This document shows, one piece after another, positions 10,186 to 17,710 of a stretch of DNA of 64,000 nucleotides. Position 1 is the first letter of the stretch, and each line of letters starts with the position of its first letter. The DNA comes from Thermoflexus hugenholtzii JAD2 (GTDB lineage: Bacteria; Chloroflexota; Chloroflexia; Chloroflexales; Roseiflexaceae). The stretch is taken from NCBI GenBank assembly GCA_945881915.1, contig CAMCVW010000010.1, forward strand, positions 1 through 64,000. Direction: 5' to 3'. A program made the translations under genes and the position numbers. The notes under the pieces are model-generated. The model worked only from the letters and a program-made list of their open reading frames with translations. It was not told the DNA's origin and ran no database searches.

Positions 10186-11223
10186 CTAGGGTCGGGCATT
10201 GCCGACAAGCGCGGTGTACGGAGTAATCCGACTGTTCACGTCTATTGTACTTTGTTTGATGAACGAATGGGGCACCTGACAGCCGGAGCCAATCATACTG
10301 TCATCCACGCTGGTATGGGGACCGATGATACAGTGCGCGCCGATGACGGTACGGCCCGTCAACACACATCCTGGCAGAATGACGCTATCGGCCGCTATGA
10401 CTACTTCGGGAGCTATCGATACCTGCAGGGGATGTGGAATCGTCACCCCGCTCGCCATCAATGCCTGGCACGTGCGGTCGAGGAGTATCGCTTCGGCGGC
10501 TGCCAACTGGAGGCGGTCGTTGACGCCCCAGGCGTCGTTTGGATCAGCAGCGTGGAGTGCACGGACCGAACCGACACCGAATTCGGCAACTGCCATGGCG
10601 ACCAAATCGGTCAGGTAGTATTCGTTGGTCAGCGGGTTTGGGGTGACGCGTGGCAACGCACTGCGTGCCCACGCCAGCGATAGCACCATGATGCCGCTGT
10701 TTGCTTCGCGGATGGTTGTTTGCTCCGGGGTGCAGTTTTTGGATTCGACAATCGCGGTCACCTGCCCGGCTTTGTCACGCACGACGCGACCGTACTGGTG
10801 TGGCGTGGGGACAGCAAAGCTGAGGATGCTCAGCGCGGCACCGTGGGCGACTTTGTCTGCCACTAATGCATCGATAGTGCTCGCCTGGATGAGCGGCGTG
10901 TCACCAAAAAGCACGACGACGTCGCCATCGGCAGCGCTGACGGCAGGGAGTGCTTGGAGCAATGCATGACCCGTCCCACGGCGCTCGTGTTGGGCGACGT
11001 AGACGTGTTGGTTCCCACATATAGATTGAATGGTGGCGTGAGTATGGGGAGCAACCACGATACAAATAGTGGAGGTCGAGACGTGTTGGGCGACGTCAAT
11101 GATGCGTGACAGCATCGGCCGACCGGCCAAATGGTGGAGGACTTTGGGGGTGGCAGACCGCATTCGTGTCCCATCGCCAGCAGCGAGGATCACAACGGAA
11201 CGGGTCTGGGAGGGGTGCGTCAT
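10186..11223 (-). CDS. glmU: GlmU-type UDP-N-acetylglucosamine pyrophosphorylase lacking the acetyltransferase end
   Basis: The amino domain is a complete uridylyltransferase: LAAGDGTRMRSATPKVLH signature, QHERRGTGHAL and LFGDTPLI. It would form UDP-GlcNAc, the precursor for peptidoglycan. The protein then begins a left-handed beta-helix (VVIAADSVILPG...) but stops after 345 residues, whereas bifunctional GlmU has about 456. The conserved acetyltransferase residues lie beyond this stop, so acetylation of glucosamine-1-phosphate must be done by another enzyme or the pathway differs. No frameshift is evident: the next gene, prs, starts 20 bases on with its own ribosome-binding site. Start chosen at ATG 11223; GTG 11241 adds six residues. 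Confidence 0.85.
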   Translation of the reverse strand: MTHPSQTRSVVILAAGDGTRMRSATPKVLHHLAGRPMLSRIIDVAQHVSTSTICIVVAPHTHATIQSICGNQHVYVAQHERRGTGHALLQALPAVSAADGDVVVLFGDTPLIQASTIDALVADKVAHGAALSILSFAVPTPHQYGRVVRDKAGQVTAIVESKNCTPEQTTIREANSGIMVLSLAWARSALPRVTPNPLTNEYYLTDLVAMAVAEFGVGSVRALHAADPNDAWGVNDRLQLAAAEAILLDRTCQALMASGVTIPHPLQVSIAPEVVIAADSVILPGCVLTGRTVIGAHCIIGPHTSVDDSMIGSGCQVPHSFIKQSTIDVNSRITPYTALVGNARP

Positions 11224-11257
11224 GGTTCGGCTCGCGTCCACATGATGCGAAAATAGT

Positions 11258-11331
11258 TGGCTGCCAGACTAGGATTCGAACCTAGACAGACGGATTCAAA
11301 GTCCGGAGTGCTACCATTACACAATCTGGCA
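11258..11331 (-). tRNA. tRNA-Gln (anticodon TTG)
   Basis: A full cloverleaf can be drawn. The acceptor stem TGCCAGA pairs with TCTGGCA, the D-loop region carries AATGGTAGC, the anticodon stem-loop has CTTTGAA with anticodon TTG (complement of 11297-11299), and the T-arm has GGTTCGAATCC. Discriminator G and an encoded CCA are present. It lies just upstream-facing of glmU on the same strand. Confidence 0.95.
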
Positions 11332-11343
11332 TCAACGGTTGAT

Positions 11344-11349
11344 AGTATA
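11344..11349 (-). promoter_or_regulatory. -10 element of the tRNA-Gln promoter
   Basis: On the minus strand TATACT lies 12 bases before the tRNA 5' end, the right distance for transcription to start just ahead of the mature RNA. The -35 region (TTCCAG at 17-base spacing) is weak. Confidence 0.5.
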
Positions 11350-11363
11350 CCACACCGAATCCC

Positions 11364-11411
11364 GGTCTGGAAAGAATTGCGCACAAATTCGCACACACAA
11401 CGTTCCAGACC
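11364..11411. repeat. 9-bp inverted repeat downstream of the anti-sigma gene
   Basis: GGTCTGGAA at 11364-11372 is the exact reverse complement of TTCCAGACC at 11403-11411, with a 30-base loop. It lies in the gap between the anti-sigma stop and tRNA-Gln. It lacks a U-tract, so it may be an mRNA 3' structure and not a strong terminator. Confidence 0.4.
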
Positions 11412-11425
11412 ACAGGGTGTGTGGT

Positions 11426-11968
11426 TCACTGACGGTTCTGAATGCCCTTGCGCACCCGTGATTTGTTGTTGCTATAGGCAAACCACCCCAACGCCACCAT
11501 CAAAATTCCAATCAACTGGATGCGTACGGATTCGAGCGTCAACAGCGTGGTTGCACCGACTGGACTGACTTTGGTCAGCCACTGATATGCCAGCGCGGGG
11601 CTGGCTGCAATATCGGACGCGTATGCACCGAATCCATAGGGTCCCGCAAATACCACCACCAGCTGGGCTGCGATGAGGATGGTCGACACCATGGCGACCA
11701 GCCCGATTGCAAATGCCAACAGCGCCGTCCACCACGGCTGGCGCCGCGGTGTCGGGGCAACGGCGTGATCGGCGGCGATCGCCAGGAGCGCTGCGGTCAA
11801 CGCAGGCGGGGCGGTGTGTCGCGTCAACGGCGCAAGTTGCTGGTCGATGAGGGCATTTTGGGCGGCATAATCGGTGCATGCTGTGCAACCGACCAGATGA
11901 TCAATGACGTCGGGTGTGTGCGATTCGCCGATGGCGATGCGTGTGCGAACGTCGCTACAGGTAGTCAT
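11426..11968 (-). CDS. membrane anti-sigma factor with HxxxCxxC zinc finger
   Basis: A 180-residue protein with the anti-sigma zinc-binding pattern His24-x3-Cys28-x2-Cys31 (HLVGCTAC) in a short cytoplasmic region, a first hydrophobic span at about 79-108, and a second near the end (LIGILMVALGWFAY). This is the layout of ZAS-type anti-sigma factors that hold an ECF sigma at the membrane. The ORF extends further upstream, but AAGGAG just before ATG 11968 marks the start, 22 bases after the sigma gene stop. The partner is therefore almost surely the preceding ECF sigma factor. The signal it senses is unknown. Confidence 0.8.
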   Translation of the reverse strand: MTTCSDVRTRIAIGESHTPDVIDHLVGCTACTDYAAQNALIDQQLAPLTRHTAPPALTAALLAIAADHAVAPTPRRQPWWTALLAFAIGLVAMVSTILIAAQLVVVFAGPYGFGAYASDIAASPALAYQWLTKVSPVGATTLLTLESVRIQLIGILMVALGWFAYSNNKSRVRKGIQNRQ

Positions 11969-11990
11969 ACGGGGCTCCTTGGGTCGGCGG

Positions 11991-12581
11991 TCAAACCAGA
12001 TGTGGATACTGTACGCTGATGAGTTCTGCCATTCGTTCTTTGCCACGACGGATGTGGCTTTTGACCGTGTTGAGCGGGATACCCATGATGTCGGCGATGT
12101 CTTGGTACTTCAGGTCTTCGAAGTAGAACAACGTCAACACTTGGCGATAGTGCGGTTCGAGCTGGTCGATGACGAGTCGGAGCGCAGCACCGAGCTCTTT
12201 GTGTTCGAGGACGCTCGGAGGATCGGCGGTGACGGAGGTATCGGGAACTTGACCAATCAAGTCGCGATCTTCTTCGCCGGGCTCACTCACCGGGTTGATT
12301 TGCAGCACCTGGCGCTTGCGCCGCCGTAATTCATCGCGACCGAGGTTGATGACCATGCGGTAGAGCCAAGTGGTGAAGCGACTCTCGCCGTTGTATTGGC
12401 CGATGGCCCGATAGAGGCGAATAAAAACCTCTTGGGTCAAGTCGGCTGCATCATCGGCATTGTGAAAAACCGTCATCGCCAGACTAAACACGTAGTGTTG
12501 TTGACTCATCACCAATTGCTCGAGGGCATCGCGGTCGCCGCGCTGGGCGAGCAAGATGAGCTCGGATGATGGTTCGGCCAC
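11991..12581 (-). CDS. ECF-family RNA polymerase sigma factor
   Basis: A 196-residue sigma-70 protein with only regions 2 and 4. Region 2 contains the core-binding DLTQEVFIRLYRAIG and the -10-reading part FTTWLYRMVINLGRDELRRRKR (split here over two helices). Region 4 contains the helix-turn-helix YQDIADIMGIPLNTVKSHIRRG. The linker between them is long and acidic (PGEEDRDLIGQVPDTSV). It is the first gene of a two-gene unit with its anti-sigma factor and is transcribed away from the Nudix gene. Target promoters cannot be told from this sequence. Confidence 0.93.
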   Translation of the reverse strand: MAEPSSELILLAQRGDRDALEQLVMSQQHYVFSLAMTVFHNADDAADLTQEVFIRLYRAIGQYNGESRFTTWLYRMVINLGRDELRRRKRQVLQINPVSEPGEEDRDLIGQVPDTSVTADPPSVLEHKELGAALRLVIDQLEPHYRQVLTLFYFEDLKYQDIADIMGIPLNTVKSHIRRGKERMAELISVQYPHLV

Positions 12582-12667
12582 GTGGTACTCCTCTGGTAGA
12601 TGTCACTCGTACCGATATGCTACCATGAAAGACGCTTATTCTGGCTCTTTGTTGCAGGGATTTGACC

Positions 12668-13099
12668 ATGTTGACACGAGATTTCACCGCGACGACTTTT
12701 ATCGTCCAAAACGCAGCGACGCTGTTGCTCTGGCACCGCAAATTACAGATGTGGTTACCGCCCGGTGGCCACATCGATCCGCACGAATTACCGCATGAAG
12801 CAGCCATCCGTGAGGTCTTGGAAGAAACAGGGTTGCACGTCGTACTCCAGACCGAACCGTACGCCTTGGGTACTGTGACGGTGCTGCCGCAGCCGTACTG
12901 CATGCTCCTCGAACCGATTGGTCCCGGGCACGAGCACATCGACCTGATTTACTTCGGTCGGGTCATCGGTGGGACATTGAATCCGTCAATCCGCGAAAGC
13001 GATGGTGTGCGCTGGGTCGACCATGAGGCGCTCGACGATCCGACGATTGCCGAGGATATTCGGGTGTTGGGACGGGCGGCGATAGCCAAGTATGAATGA
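12668..13099 (+). CDS. Nudix hydrolase
   Basis: A 143-residue protein with a complete Nudix box: GGHIDPHE followed seven residues later by REVLEETGL, matching G-x5-E-x7-REUxEExGU. These enzymes hydrolyse nucleoside diphosphates linked to other groups; substrate is not predictable here. The open frame begins with TTG at 12662, but ATG 12668 lies seven bases after AGGGA and is preferred. The stop codon TGA at 13097-13099 is inside the first unit (GAATGAG) of a heptanucleotide repeat tract, so the carboxy end abuts repeat DNA. Confidence 0.9.
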   Translation: MLTRDFTATTFIVQNAATLLLWHRKLQMWLPPGGHIDPHELPHEAAIREVLEETGLHVVLQTEPYALGTVTVLPQPYCMLLEPIGPGHEHIDLIYFGRVIGGTLNPSIRESDGVRWVDHEALDDPTIAEDIRVLGRAAIAKYE

Positions 13100-13149
13100 G
13101 GAATTATGAATGAGGAATTATGAATTATGAAATGTGCGATGTGCGATGT
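13094..13149 (+). repeat. heptanucleotide repeat tract A
   Basis: Eight contiguous 7-base units: GAATGAG, GAATTAT, GAATGAG, GAATTAT, GAATTAT, GAAATGT, GCGATGT, GCGATGT. The first unit provides the stop codon of the Nudix gene. The units differ from those of the large array downstream but share its exact period of seven. Confidence 0.8.
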
Positions 13150-13217
13150 GTTAGTGGTCTGCATGGTTTTTGTGTGAACACCCACAACAATGTTCATGCC
13201 AATCACTTACCACAACT

Positions 13218-13245
13218 CTAATTCCTAATTACTAACTACTCATTG
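13218..13245 (-). repeat. heptanucleotide repeat tract B
   Basis: Four contiguous 7-base units CTAATTC, CTAATTA, CTAACTA, CTCATTG. Read on the minus strand they become CAATGAG, TAGTTAG, TAATTAG, GAATTAG, close to the units of tract A, so A and B are degenerate inverted copies flanking 68 bases without visible features. Confidence 0.7.
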
Positions 13246-13281
13246 TTTATTGGCACAAAAAAACGAGGCACCCGCCTCGAA

Positions 13282-13477
13282 CCTGTAACCTGTAACCTGT
13301 AACCTGTAACCTGTAACCTGTAACCTGTAACCTGCAACCTGTAACCTGTAACCTGTAACCTGTAACCTGTAACCTGTAACCTGTAACCTGTAACCTGTAA
13401 CCTGTAACCTGTAACCTGCAACCTGTAACCTGTAACCTGCAACCTGTAACCTGTAACCTGTAACCTGTAACCTGTAA
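13282..13477. repeat. 28-copy heptanucleotide minisatellite CCTGTAA
   Basis: Exactly 196 bases made of 28 tandem copies of CCTGTAA. Three copies carry the single change CCTGCAA (13331, 13415 and 13436); the rest are identical. Because seven is not a multiple of three, every frame reads a seven-residue repeat without stops on the minus strand, which creates spurious open frames. The array lies between the Nudix gene and the 3' end of the ligase gene. Confidence 0.97.
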
Positions 13478-13486
13478 TATACGTAG

Positions 13487-13566
13487 TGCAGAACACCCAG
13501 AGGAACACGCCTGCCGTTGCTGTCTCTCGACCCTGGCGGGGTTCAGCATGTATCTGCCGTTCTGCA
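13487..13566. repeat. 80-base element bounded by 8-bp inverted repeats
   Basis: TGCAGAAC at 13487-13494 is the reverse complement of GTTCTGCA at 13559-13566. The interval carries no open frame and fills most of the space between the minisatellite and the ligase stop. It may be a terminator-like structure or a small repetitive element; copies elsewhere are not visible in the window. Confidence 0.35.
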
Positions 13567-13575
13567 CCGTGTGCA

Positions 13576-14940
13576 TTATAGCCGTGCGGAATGCGCCGTG
13601 TCAACCTGCCCCAAAAAGACTACCAACCAGAACAGAAAAGCCATATCGCTGACAAAGAAGAACTGATCGACCAGTCCATGGACCAACGTACTCAGCAGGA
13701 TGGCCAGTGCTACCGTATGGAGTGGCGATGGGTGACGCAGTGTGTTGCGGATTGTCGTTGCGACGATGGCAATCACTGCCAGCAATCCAACGGGCCCGAG
13801 GTTCAGCCACAGGTCAAGCACGAGGTTATGCGGATGGGCAGCGAATTGTTCGCTGGTGCCCACGAGGACGGGATCGATGATGCTGTGGCCGTATTCGGGA
13901 TTGTGATAGAAGTAGAACTGCCCCAGGCCGAGGCCTTGCGGTTTCAGCTGGATCCATCGGACTGCCTCTTGCCACAACAACACCCGCGCATCGAAGCTGC
14001 CGGCACTCGCCCCGCGCGTCAGCAGCGTCGCGACGATACCAAGCACGCCTGCACCGGTGAGTGCCACAATCAACCACGGACGGCGTCGGATGGCGTCGGC
14101 ACCGTAGTGATAGAGTGCAACGACGCCCACCGCGACGACGGTTGCCAACCATGCCCCGCGTGAAAACGAGACGACCAACCCGACCGCAATCACAGCGACC
14201 CAGGCCCAGGCAGCCCGGAGGCGCATGACCGGCCAGATGACGCACAGCAACGCCAGCGGCAGGATACGCTCGAGGAACAATCCCAGATTGTTGGCGTGGC
14301 CATAGACTGATGCAACCCGGCGGATATTGCCGGTCGCCACCACATTGTCGGCAAAGACCCGTTTGCTGCCGAGCAGCGGTACGAGGTCCATCCCAACAAA
14401 TTGCAAAATGCCGAGGCCGGCGACTATGCTGGCGCTGACGACCATCGAATGCACCAGGGTGCGTAATACTGATGGGTCGCGCTGCATGCTGCTGCGCAAC
14501 AACACATACCAGATGATTGGTTCGAGGATGACCCAACGGAGGCTGCGCAGCGCCTCGCCACGGCCCTCGGGCAACGCCCACAGGATGCTCACTGCTGCGG
14601 CGCCTGCCAGCAACACAATCCACGCATCGCTCCGCTGCAGGGTCACATCAATGCGACGGCGTTGCAGGCTGGTGATGGTCCAGCCGAACAGCGCCAGTAC
14701 CAGCACGAATTCGTGGATGGGGATGGCGGCGCTCTGGGTGAGTGCAACGGGGATGAGTGCGAATGGTGCGGTGGCTGGCACGAGACAGAGCAGCACCAGC
14801 GGCGCGGCCCAGGCAATGACTGCCAAAGTCAGCAGTGCTGCTGCTTTGAGGGGCAACGGACCGAGCTGAAGTGCCAGCAGCGCGAGGATGGCCAGCGGCC
14901 ATGGTGTGATGGCGATAGATGTACGCAGACGTTGGCGCAT
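13576..14940 (-). CDS. O-antigen ligase-like polysaccharide ligase/polymerase membrane protein
   Basis: A 454-residue protein with about ten to twelve hydrophobic spans and the periplasmic-loop signature of the WaaL/Wzy ligase family: the long loop contains RVLLWQEAVRWIQLKPQGLGLGQF and ends in HPHNLVLDLWLNLGPVG, where the H-(x)-HN motif is the conserved functional site. Such proteins polymerise or attach surface glycans. The frame is open to 15147, but ATG 14940 lies three bases after the stop of the preceding gene and starts the first membrane span, so it is preferred. It is the last gene of the LCP-GH-ADH-ligase operon. Confidence 0.85.
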   Translation of the reverse strand: MRQRLRTSIAITPWPLAILALLALQLGPLPLKAAALLTLAVIAWAAPLVLLCLVPATAPFALIPVALTQSAAIPIHEFVLVLALFGWTITSLQRRRIDVTLQRSDAWIVLLAGAAAVSILWALPEGRGEALRSLRWVILEPIIWYVLLRSSMQRDPSVLRTLVHSMVVSASIVAGLGILQFVGMDLVPLLGSKRVFADNVVATGNIRRVASVYGHANNLGLFLERILPLALLCVIWPVMRLRAAWAWVAVIAVGLVVSFSRGAWLATVVAVGVVALYHYGADAIRRRPWLIVALTGAGVLGIVATLLTRGASAGSFDARVLLWQEAVRWIQLKPQGLGLGQFYFYHNPEYGHSIIDPVLVGTSEQFAAHPHNLVLDLWLNLGPVGLLAVIAIVATTIRNTLRHPSPLHTVALAILLSTLVHGLVDQFFFVSDMAFLFWLVVFLGQVDTAHSARL

Positions 14941-14942
14941 GG

Positions 14943-16076
14943 TCACCACGCAGCAGCAATCATCGATTCCCACTGGGCGCTGGTGGGGACGACGGGCGAA
15001 AGACTGATGAGGCGTTCTTCGCCGCGGAAGAGTGCGGTGAGTTCTGATGGGCTGGGGTTGTGCGGTGCGATGAGCGTGCGTAGGGTTGGAGCGCCACAGT
15101 CCGTCAAAAAGCGGGTGAGCGACGCCGGTAATTCGCGCGCAGAGCATCCGAGTGCGCGGGCAATCTGGGCCGTAGCGGCGGGGCGTGCTGGTGCCACCAA
15201 TGCCATGATCTGCGGCAACATGACCACACAGGCTGGTCCATGTGGCACATGATATGCGCCGCCTAACGCGTGCCCAACGGCATGGCCGAGGTGCAAACGG
15301 CCGCTCAAGAAGGCCATCCCGGCCATGGTGGCGGCGCTACTCATCGCGGCGCGGTCGGCAGGGTTATGCCCGTTTTTGATGAGACGTGGGAGTGCGTCGA
15401 CGATGGTCTGTATCGCGCTGATGGCCAACGCGTCGCTGTGCGGTGATGACATCGTAGAAGTCAACGACTCGAGGCTATGGGCCAGCGCATCCATGCCGGT
15501 CGCCATAGTCAGGCTGGCCGGCATCGTGGCACACAAATCGGGGTCGACCAACGCCACCGCAGGCGTCAGCGCGGGATGGCGGACGAGCAGCTTGCGCTGT
15601 GTGCGCGGTTCGGTGACGACGGCCACAAACGTCACTTCACTGCCGGTACCCGCGGTGGTGGGAATGGCAATGAGTGGGAGCATGCGGGCCGGCGTGGCAC
15701 TGCCACCATGAAAGAATGGAGCGATGTGCGCCACATCGTGGGCCAGGAGCAGGCCAACAGCCTTTGCCGTATCGATGGCGCTGCCGCCGCCGACCGCCAC
15801 AATGCCGTCGATGTGGTGCTGCGTTACCCAGGCGGTGAGGTTTTCGATGGTGACGGCGGATGGGTCTGGTTCGACGGCGGTCGATTGGACTACGGTCAAT
15901 CCCGTTGCAGTGAGTGCGGCGGCGATCGTCGTGCCTGCCGGCGTTTCGGCCAAAAACGGGTCGATGAGCAAGAGAATCGTCTTCATGCCGAGCGCCTTGG
16001 CTTCGGTGCCGACAGAATATGCCACGCCGACGCCAGTGACGACGCGGGTGCTACTGAATTGTGTTTGCACGGTCAT
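14943..16076 (-). CDS. iron-containing alcohol dehydrogenase
   Basis: A 377-residue group III dehydrogenase. The NAD(P)-binding signature GGGSAIDTAKAVGL and IPTTAGTGSEVT are present, and the metal-site histidines lie in LGHAVGHALGGAYHVPHG. Such enzymes reduce or oxidise small alcohols, aldehydes or hydroxy-acids; the substrate is open. ATG 16076 overlaps the upstream stop in an ATGA junction, so the long in-frame extension to 16598 is not used. Its place inside a glycan operon is unusual: a sugar-derived or glycerol-like alcohol is a possible substrate, but this is inference. Confidence 0.88.
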   Translation of the reverse strand: MTVQTQFSSTRVVTGVGVAYSVGTEAKALGMKTILLLIDPFLAETPAGTTIAAALTATGLTVVQSTAVEPDPSAVTIENLTAWVTQHHIDGIVAVGGGSAIDTAKAVGLLLAHDVAHIAPFFHGGSATPARMLPLIAIPTTAGTGSEVTFVAVVTEPRTQRKLLVRHPALTPAVALVDPDLCATMPASLTMATGMDALAHSLESLTSTMSSPHSDALAISAIQTIVDALPRLIKNGHNPADRAAMSSAATMAGMAFLSGRLHLGHAVGHALGGAYHVPHGPACVVMLPQIMALVAPARPAATAQIARALGCSARELPASLTRFLTDCGAPTLRTLIAPHNPSPSELTALFRGEERLISLSPVVPTSAQWESMIAAAW

Positions 16077-17710
16077 AGATACCTCTTTGTGCTCATAGAG
16101 ATGCGCAAGATGAAAAAGGCCAGTGCCCCAGTCAGCACGAGGGGAAGTGCGTCGAACAGCCAGCGCCACGGTTGGTTGCGCCAGACGAGGAGCGCCGTGG
16201 GTGGTTGCCTGATGCCGCTGATGGTGACGGTATGAACGCCGTCCGCCAGGCCCCTGACCAGCACGGCGTCTCCACTGCCCGTCGAATGGTACTGCGCTGC
16301 TCCGTCGTCGACGCTCATACTCAGGTCCGCCGCCAGCCCGCGGATGCCCAGCGCCGTGCCGCTGAAGGTAATCCGGTATTGGGCGTCGCCGAATGATTGG
16401 ATGGCCGGGTGTGTCCAGGCATGACTGCCTGCGCCGGCGATGCTGGGGCGCTGCATGGCAGTTTGGATGATGCCGAAAGCAGGGTACGGGCTGAAGTCCG
16501 GAGCCATCACGGCGAAAAACGGCGTCGGATTGGCGGGGTCTGCAGCAGGGCCGCCCCAGCGTAACATCCACAGGTTCAACACGCCCAACCACGGCCATTC
16601 TGTCCGAGCCCGGGCGAGCTGCGTGACGATGTATGCGCCTTTTTGTTCTTCGCTCACCGGCGGCCCCCAGATAGTCCGTCGCTCGGGGGGGATACTGTCG
16701 GGAGCACTGTTGTAGCCGAACTCACTGACCCAGACAGCGGTGGCAGCATCACCGTGCTGGACCATCACTTCACGCAGCATCACAATTCGCGACACATCTA
16801 TGCGTGTGTCGATGGGACGATCAAGTTCGGCCCATGGGCGTAACGGGTTCCAGCGCAGGCGCACATAGCGGTGTTCGTCGGGTGGTTGGCCGAGGCCGTA
16901 TGCTTGGGCCGACATGATATCGAACGCATCTGCTGCACCAGCCCGATAACAGGCTGCCAAGTAGTCGAGCTCGCTCATCGGCGCGATGCGCGGTTCTTTA
17001 CCGTCGGTCGGGGACAAGCTGGGGAACAAAATGGTCACGTTGGGATTAGCGGCCCGCGCTGCTCTGCTGGCACGCGTCAGCAGGTCGGTGAAGGCAATTG
17101 GGTCGGGCAGCTCCCAGTTCCATTCATAGGCCAAGTTGGGTTCGTTCCAGAGTTGGATGTAGTGGAGCTGTGGGTAGCGGGCTGCCACTGCGGCCACAAA
17201 ACGGGCGTAGTCGTCGTAGTCGTCGGGCGGACCGGTGGAGTCACCGTTTTCGATGAGGCCGGCTTGGAATCGCGGCGTGGCAGCCACGCGCTGGCGGGCC
17301 CAGGCGGGGGGACGGTCGATGCGCACGATGAGTTCGATGTGATGCTTGGCCGCCATGGCCACAATCTGGTCGTATTTGAGCCAGGCGCTGTAGCTGTCGG
17401 GACTGTGGCGCCGGTCTTCGAAGTCGCCGCGACCGTGGATTTCGACGTCTTCCCAGGGCATTTGGATGCGTGCAAAACCCGCACCGAGGCGCGCAGCCTC
17501 AGCGAATGAACGGTCGACGACGGCCGGATCGGGCTCGTATTGGATGTTGTAGAGGTTGACGCCCAAGTGCGCCGCTGCTGCTGCCGGAGTGGCAACGTCA
17601 GTCGGGCCAATGCTCACGCCGCGGTGCCACGCGTTGTCGAGGATGGTCGTGCCGATGAGGAGCGCAACGCAGGCCAGCCATGGCAGGTGGAAGCGCACAA
17701 ATCGGTTCAT
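16073..17710 (-). CDS. membrane-anchored glycoside hydrolase of clan GH-A (GH5/GH39-like)
   Basis: A 545-residue protein with an N-terminal hydrophobic anchor (about 8-28) and a C-terminal span (LPLVLTGALAFFILRI), enclosing a TIM-barrel hydrolase. The acid/base Glu190 lies in LWNEPNLAYEW and the likely nucleophile Glu330 in VWVSEFGYNS, spaced as in clan A enzymes. A beta-sandwich-like region (residues 420-510) precedes the last span. Exact family and substrate cannot be set. The start ATG 17710 overlaps the LCP stop by ATGA, and its own stop overlaps the dehydrogenase start the same way, so it is translated as part of a coupled envelope-polysaccharide operon. Confidence 0.8.
   Translation of the reverse strand: MNRFVRFHLPWLACVALLIGTTILDNAWHRGVSIGPTDVATPAAAAAHLGVNLYNIQYEPDPAVVDRSFAEAARLGAGFARIQMPWEDVEIHGRGDFEDRRHSPDSYSAWLKYDQIVAMAAKHHIELIVRIDRPPAWARQRVAATPRFQAGLIENGDSTGPPDDYDDYARFVAAVAARYPQLHYIQLWNEPNLAYEWNWELPDPIAFTDLLTRASRAARAANPNVTILFPSLSPTDGKEPRIAPMSELDYLAACYRAGAADAFDIMSAQAYGLGQPPDEHRYVRLRWNPLRPWAELDRPIDTRIDVSRIVMLREVMVQHGDAATAVWVSEFGYNSAPDSIPPERRTIWGPPVSEEQKGAYIVTQLARARTEWPWLGVLNLWMLRWGGPAADPANPTPFFAVMAPDFSPYPAFGIIQTAMQRPSIAGAGSHAWTHPAIQSFGDAQYRITFSGTALGIRGLAADLSMSVDDGAAQYHSTGSGDAVLVRGLADGVHTVTISGIRQPPTALLVWRNQPWRWLFDALPLVLTGALAFFILRISMSTKRYL

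Noticed and set aside
13236-13604. Open frames of 109-122 codons encoding TGYRLQV heptapeptide repeats.
   Set aside because: They exist only because the seven-base array has no stop codon in any minus-strand frame; no start signals and no non-repeat domain.
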